Below are positions 12,946 through 15,044 of a stretch of 15,044 bases of DNA, piece after piece; within the stretch, counting starts at the first letter, position 1; the number at the start of each line of letters is the position of its first letter. Below the pieces are notes generated by a model. The model worked only from the letters and a program-made list of their open reading frames with translations. It did no database searches and had not been told where the DNA came from. The stretch spans positions 1 through 15,044 of the forward strand of contig JAFRMD010000029.1 of assembly GCA_017430835.1 (NCBI GenBank), in the 5' to 3' direction. The DNA comes from Methanosphaera sp. GTDB lineage: Archaea > Methanobacteriota > Methanobacteria > Methanobacteriales > Methanobacteriaceae. Both the position numbers and the translations under genes were made by a program.

Positions 12946-14610
12946 TTATAGATAGTTTCCACGCTTTATAATAATTATTATTAATATAACACCTAAAACT
13001 AGGCTAAATGTAAATCCTATAAATCCCAAAATAGGATAATCCAAAAATTTTACTCCATTTTCTGCTAGCATAATCAGTGAAGAACCAATAAGCATTGCTG
13101 CTGTAATTATAGCAATAACCAACTCATTAACTATTCGTGAAATTATTACACTTATTCGGTCAATTTCATCATCATCAATAGCAATATTTAAATGACCTTC
13201 ATCAACTACTTCAAAAAAGTTTAATAATGATTTTGGTAACTTTTTCCACAAATGTTGGAAATCCATAACTTTTTCAGTAGTTTTTGTAAGCAATCTTTTT
13301 GGTTGAACCATATCCATCAACATTTTTAATGCATATGGTTTAACAATCGCAGTAGTATTAAAAGTAGGATCCAATTCTCGTCCAACATCATCAATCATGG
13401 AAATAGTTCTAATAACCATCATCAAATCACGTGGTAACACAACTCCATACTTATTTAATACATCATCCCGTACTAATCCACGTAGAACACCCGATACATC
13501 ATTAAACTGAATTCCATAATACCTATCCAAGAGCAACATTACTTCATATTCAATTTCCTTATAATTTACAGAATCATCATCAACAATACCCATATAAACT
13601 AATTGTTTGGTCAGTAATTTTGCATCACCCTCACTGATAAATATGAACAATTTAGCCAAATCTTCTCTTAAATCATTATCCAAATGACCTACCATTCCAA
13701 AATCAACAAATGCTACCATATTATCTTTTAAAACAAAAATATTTCCAGGATGTGGATCAGCATGATAAAATCCATGGATAAGAATTTGTTTAAAAAATGA
13801 ATCTGCTCCCTGTAATGCTATTTCCCTCTTATCATAAACACCATCATCTGATTTTATTACAGTGTTTAAACTTACTCCATCCAAATATTCCATAGTCAAT
13901 ACTTTTGAAGTGGTATAATCAAGATATACTTCCGGAATATATACATCATCATCCTTAAGAATATCACCTATATGAATAGCATTCATGGCTTCAAATTCAT
14001 AATTTAATTCTTTAACCATATCTTTTTCAAATACATCAACCAAACCAGGCAAATTATATGATTTTGATTGTTCAACACGATTATCCAATCTTTTTGCAAT
14101 GGTATGCATTATTTTTATATCACTATATACTTTTTCTTCTATACCAGGATGCTGTACTTTTACTGCAACAAACTTATTATTTAAGTAAGCCGTGTGAACC
14201 TGACCAATACTTGCTGATGCTATTGGTTCCTTACTAAACTCTTCAAATATATCCTCTAATGGTTTTGAAAATTCATTTTCAATAGTCTGTTTAACCGATT
14301 CGAAATCATCTATAGGAGCAGATTCTTGTAATTTTGACAATTCATCCGCCAATTCAAAACCAATTAGTTCAGGATAAGTACTTAATGTTTGACCTAACTT
14401 AATAAATGTAGTACCTAATTCTTCAAGAACATAACGTAATCTTACATTTGCATCTGACGGAATTTCATCGGCAATTATTTTATTAACTGGCAAAAATCCT
14501 ATATTTTTATCAGATATCTTTTGAGCAAATGAGTCAAAACCGTATTTTATTAAAACTCTGGCAATTTCATTAATACGGAGAATATTTCTTTTTCGATCCT
14601 GAAGTACCAT
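12946..14610 (-). CDS. UbiB/ABC1/ADCK-family atypical kinase-like membrane protein
   Basis: A 554-residue protein of the UbiB (ABC1/COQ8) family of atypical kinase/ATPases. Family hallmarks are all present: KLGQ (71-74) in the N-terminal helix that blocks the substrate site, the Ala-rich nucleotide loop ASASIGQVH (131-139), Lys151 in VAVKVQHPG, the catalytic HADPHPGN (283-290) and DFGMVG (303-308). Two C-terminal membrane helices lie at about 497-515 and 527-549, followed by the short basic end KRGNYL. Bacterial and mitochondrial relatives support ubiquinone synthesis; methanogens of this group make no ubiquinone, so another lipid or isoprenoid role is more likely, and this is inference. The start at ATG 14610 has no Shine-Dalgarno site, and a TATA-like tract about 25 bases upstream suggests a leaderless mRNA. 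Confidence 0.93.
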   Translation of the reverse strand: MVLQDRKRNILRINEIARVLIKYGFDSFAQKISDKNIGFLPVNKIIADEIPSDANVRLRYVLEELGTTFIKLGQTLSTYPELIGFELADELSKLQESAPIDDFESVKQTIENEFSKPLEDIFEEFSKEPIASASIGQVHTAYLNNKFVAVKVQHPGIEEKVYSDIKIMHTIAKRLDNRVEQSKSYNLPGLVDVFEKDMVKELNYEFEAMNAIHIGDILKDDDVYIPEVYLDYTTSKVLTMEYLDGVSLNTVIKSDDGVYDKREIALQGADSFFKQILIHGFYHADPHPGNIFVLKDNMVAFVDFGMVGHLDNDLREDLAKLFIFISEGDAKLLTKQLVYMGIVDDDSVNYKEIEYEVMLLLDRYYGIQFNDVSGVLRGLVRDDVLNKYGVVLPRDLMMVIRTISMIDDVGRELDPTFNTTAIVKPYALKMLMDMVQPKRLLTKTTEKVMDFQHLWKKLPKSLLNFFEVVDEGHLNIAIDDDEIDRISVIISRIVNELVIAIITAAMLIGSSLIMLAENGVKFLDYPILGFIGFTFSLVLGVILIIIIIKRGNYL

Positions 14611-14630
14611 ATTAATAGTTATTGTATATG

Positions 14631-14640
14631 GAATTATAAA
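14631..14640 (-). promoter_or_regulatory. Candidate TATA box of the UbiB-like gene
   Basis: Minus-strand TTTATAATTC about 25 bases before ATG 14610, preceded by T/A-rich sequence. Its position implies transcription starting at or next to the first codon. Confidence 0.4.
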
Positions 14641-14685
14641 AAATTTTTTAAAAAAAAAATGTAAAAATGGGAGGTCATAATATTA

Positions 14686-15044
14686 TTATAAACCAATATT
14701 CTGGACTAAGAAGGTGGCTAAAACAACAGCAATTATCAATATCAATACTATTATAAGAACTGTAGTAATTTTACTTGTTAATGAATTAATATTTTCATCA
14801 ACATCTATTTCTGAAAGTTCATCTTCAAAATTTCTATTAAATTTAGCTTGGATATCTTCATCTTTGTTTTCCGGAACAATCTTCTTAACCACTTGTTCTT
14901 CTTGATCAGAAGTACTGCTGATTGATTTGATAACTGGAGATTCTTCTTCAACTATTTTCTTGATTTCAGGTTCTGATGTCACAGACGTATCTTCAACAAT
15001 AGATTCTGTTTTGATTGTATCTTCCTGTATTTCTTCAACAATAG
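14686..15044 (-). CDS. C-terminal part of an acidic protein with one terminal membrane helix (partial)
   Basis: The frame stays open to the window edge, so the N terminus is missing; the GTG at 14982 is probably not the start. What is visible is about 118 residues. First comes an acidic, repetitive stretch in which an IVE(E/D) unit recurs every 14-15 residues (IVEEIQ, IVEDTS, IVEEES, then KIVPEN). A short FNRNFEDELSEIDVDEN segment follows, and finally a single membrane helix, ITTVLIIVLILIIAVVLATFLV, about 20 hydrophobic residues broken here only by Thr and Ala, ending QNIGL. The layout suggests a cytoplasmic acidic domain held to the membrane by its C-terminal helix. I do not recognise the family. 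The acidic low-complexity style resembles the tail of the RDD protein. It lies 75 bases upstream of the UbiB-like gene on the same strand. Confidence 0.65.
   Translation of the reverse strand, partial: IVEEIQEDTIKTESIVEDTSVTSEPEIKKIVEEESPVIKSISSTSDQEEQVVKKIVPENKDEDIQAKFNRNFEDELSEIDVDENINSLTSKITTVLIIVLILIIAVVLATFLVQNIGL

Overview
The window looks like chromosomal DNA of a very AT-rich methanogenic archaeon of the order Methanobacteriales, most likely Methanosphaera or a close relative. The evidence is direct: a coenzyme M biosynthesis gene (comA), two archaeal histones, transcription factor E, an archaeal/eukaryal ribosomal protein (S8e), archaeal TATA boxes and GGTGA-type ribosome binding sites. 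The most telling marker is the C-terminal half of a family B DNA polymerase as a separate small gene, a split known from Methanothermobacter and its relatives. The genus is inferred from base composition judged by eye and from overall protein style, not from a search.

Layout. 1-721: decayed tnpB (IS200/IS605-type) reading frame with two frameshifts, cut by the window edge. 1006-2627 (+): comA followed by a diverged CofE-like (F420 gamma-glutamyl ligase family) gene. 2864-5628 (+): tfe, an HD-domain hydrolase, tfuA, and a LarE-like PP-loop sulfur transferase; the last three are tightly packed or overlapping. 5648-6484 (-): protein with four CBS domains, convergent with the previous block. 6643-10068 (-): hypE, an RDD membrane protein with a long acidic tail, and serS, probably one operon (transcription order hypE-RDD-serS). 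10236-11019 (-): two histone genes with their own promoters. 11242-11445 (-): small orphan protein. 11446-11877: AT-rich non-coding stretch. 11878-12905 (+): ribosomal protein S8e overlapping polB2 by ATGA. 12946-14610 (-): UbiB/ABC1 kinase-like membrane protein. 14686-15044 (-): C-terminal end of an acidic protein with one terminal membrane helix, running off the window.

Functions group around methanogen cofactors and metalloenzyme maturation (ComA, CofE-like, HypE, and possibly TfuA/LarE in sulfur handling) and around information processing (TFE, SerRS, histones, S8e, PolB2). The least expected arrangement is tfuA overlapping a LarE-type sulfur transferase gene. It suggests a dedicated sulfur-delivery pair, perhaps for the thioamide in methyl-coenzyme M reductase, but no YcaO gene lies in the window. 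Several starts are set from visible Shine-Dalgarno sites rather than the longest reading frame (comA, HD, CBS, RDD, histone 2). I see no tRNA, rRNA or CRISPR array. No wholly new system is proven here; the best leads are in the findings.
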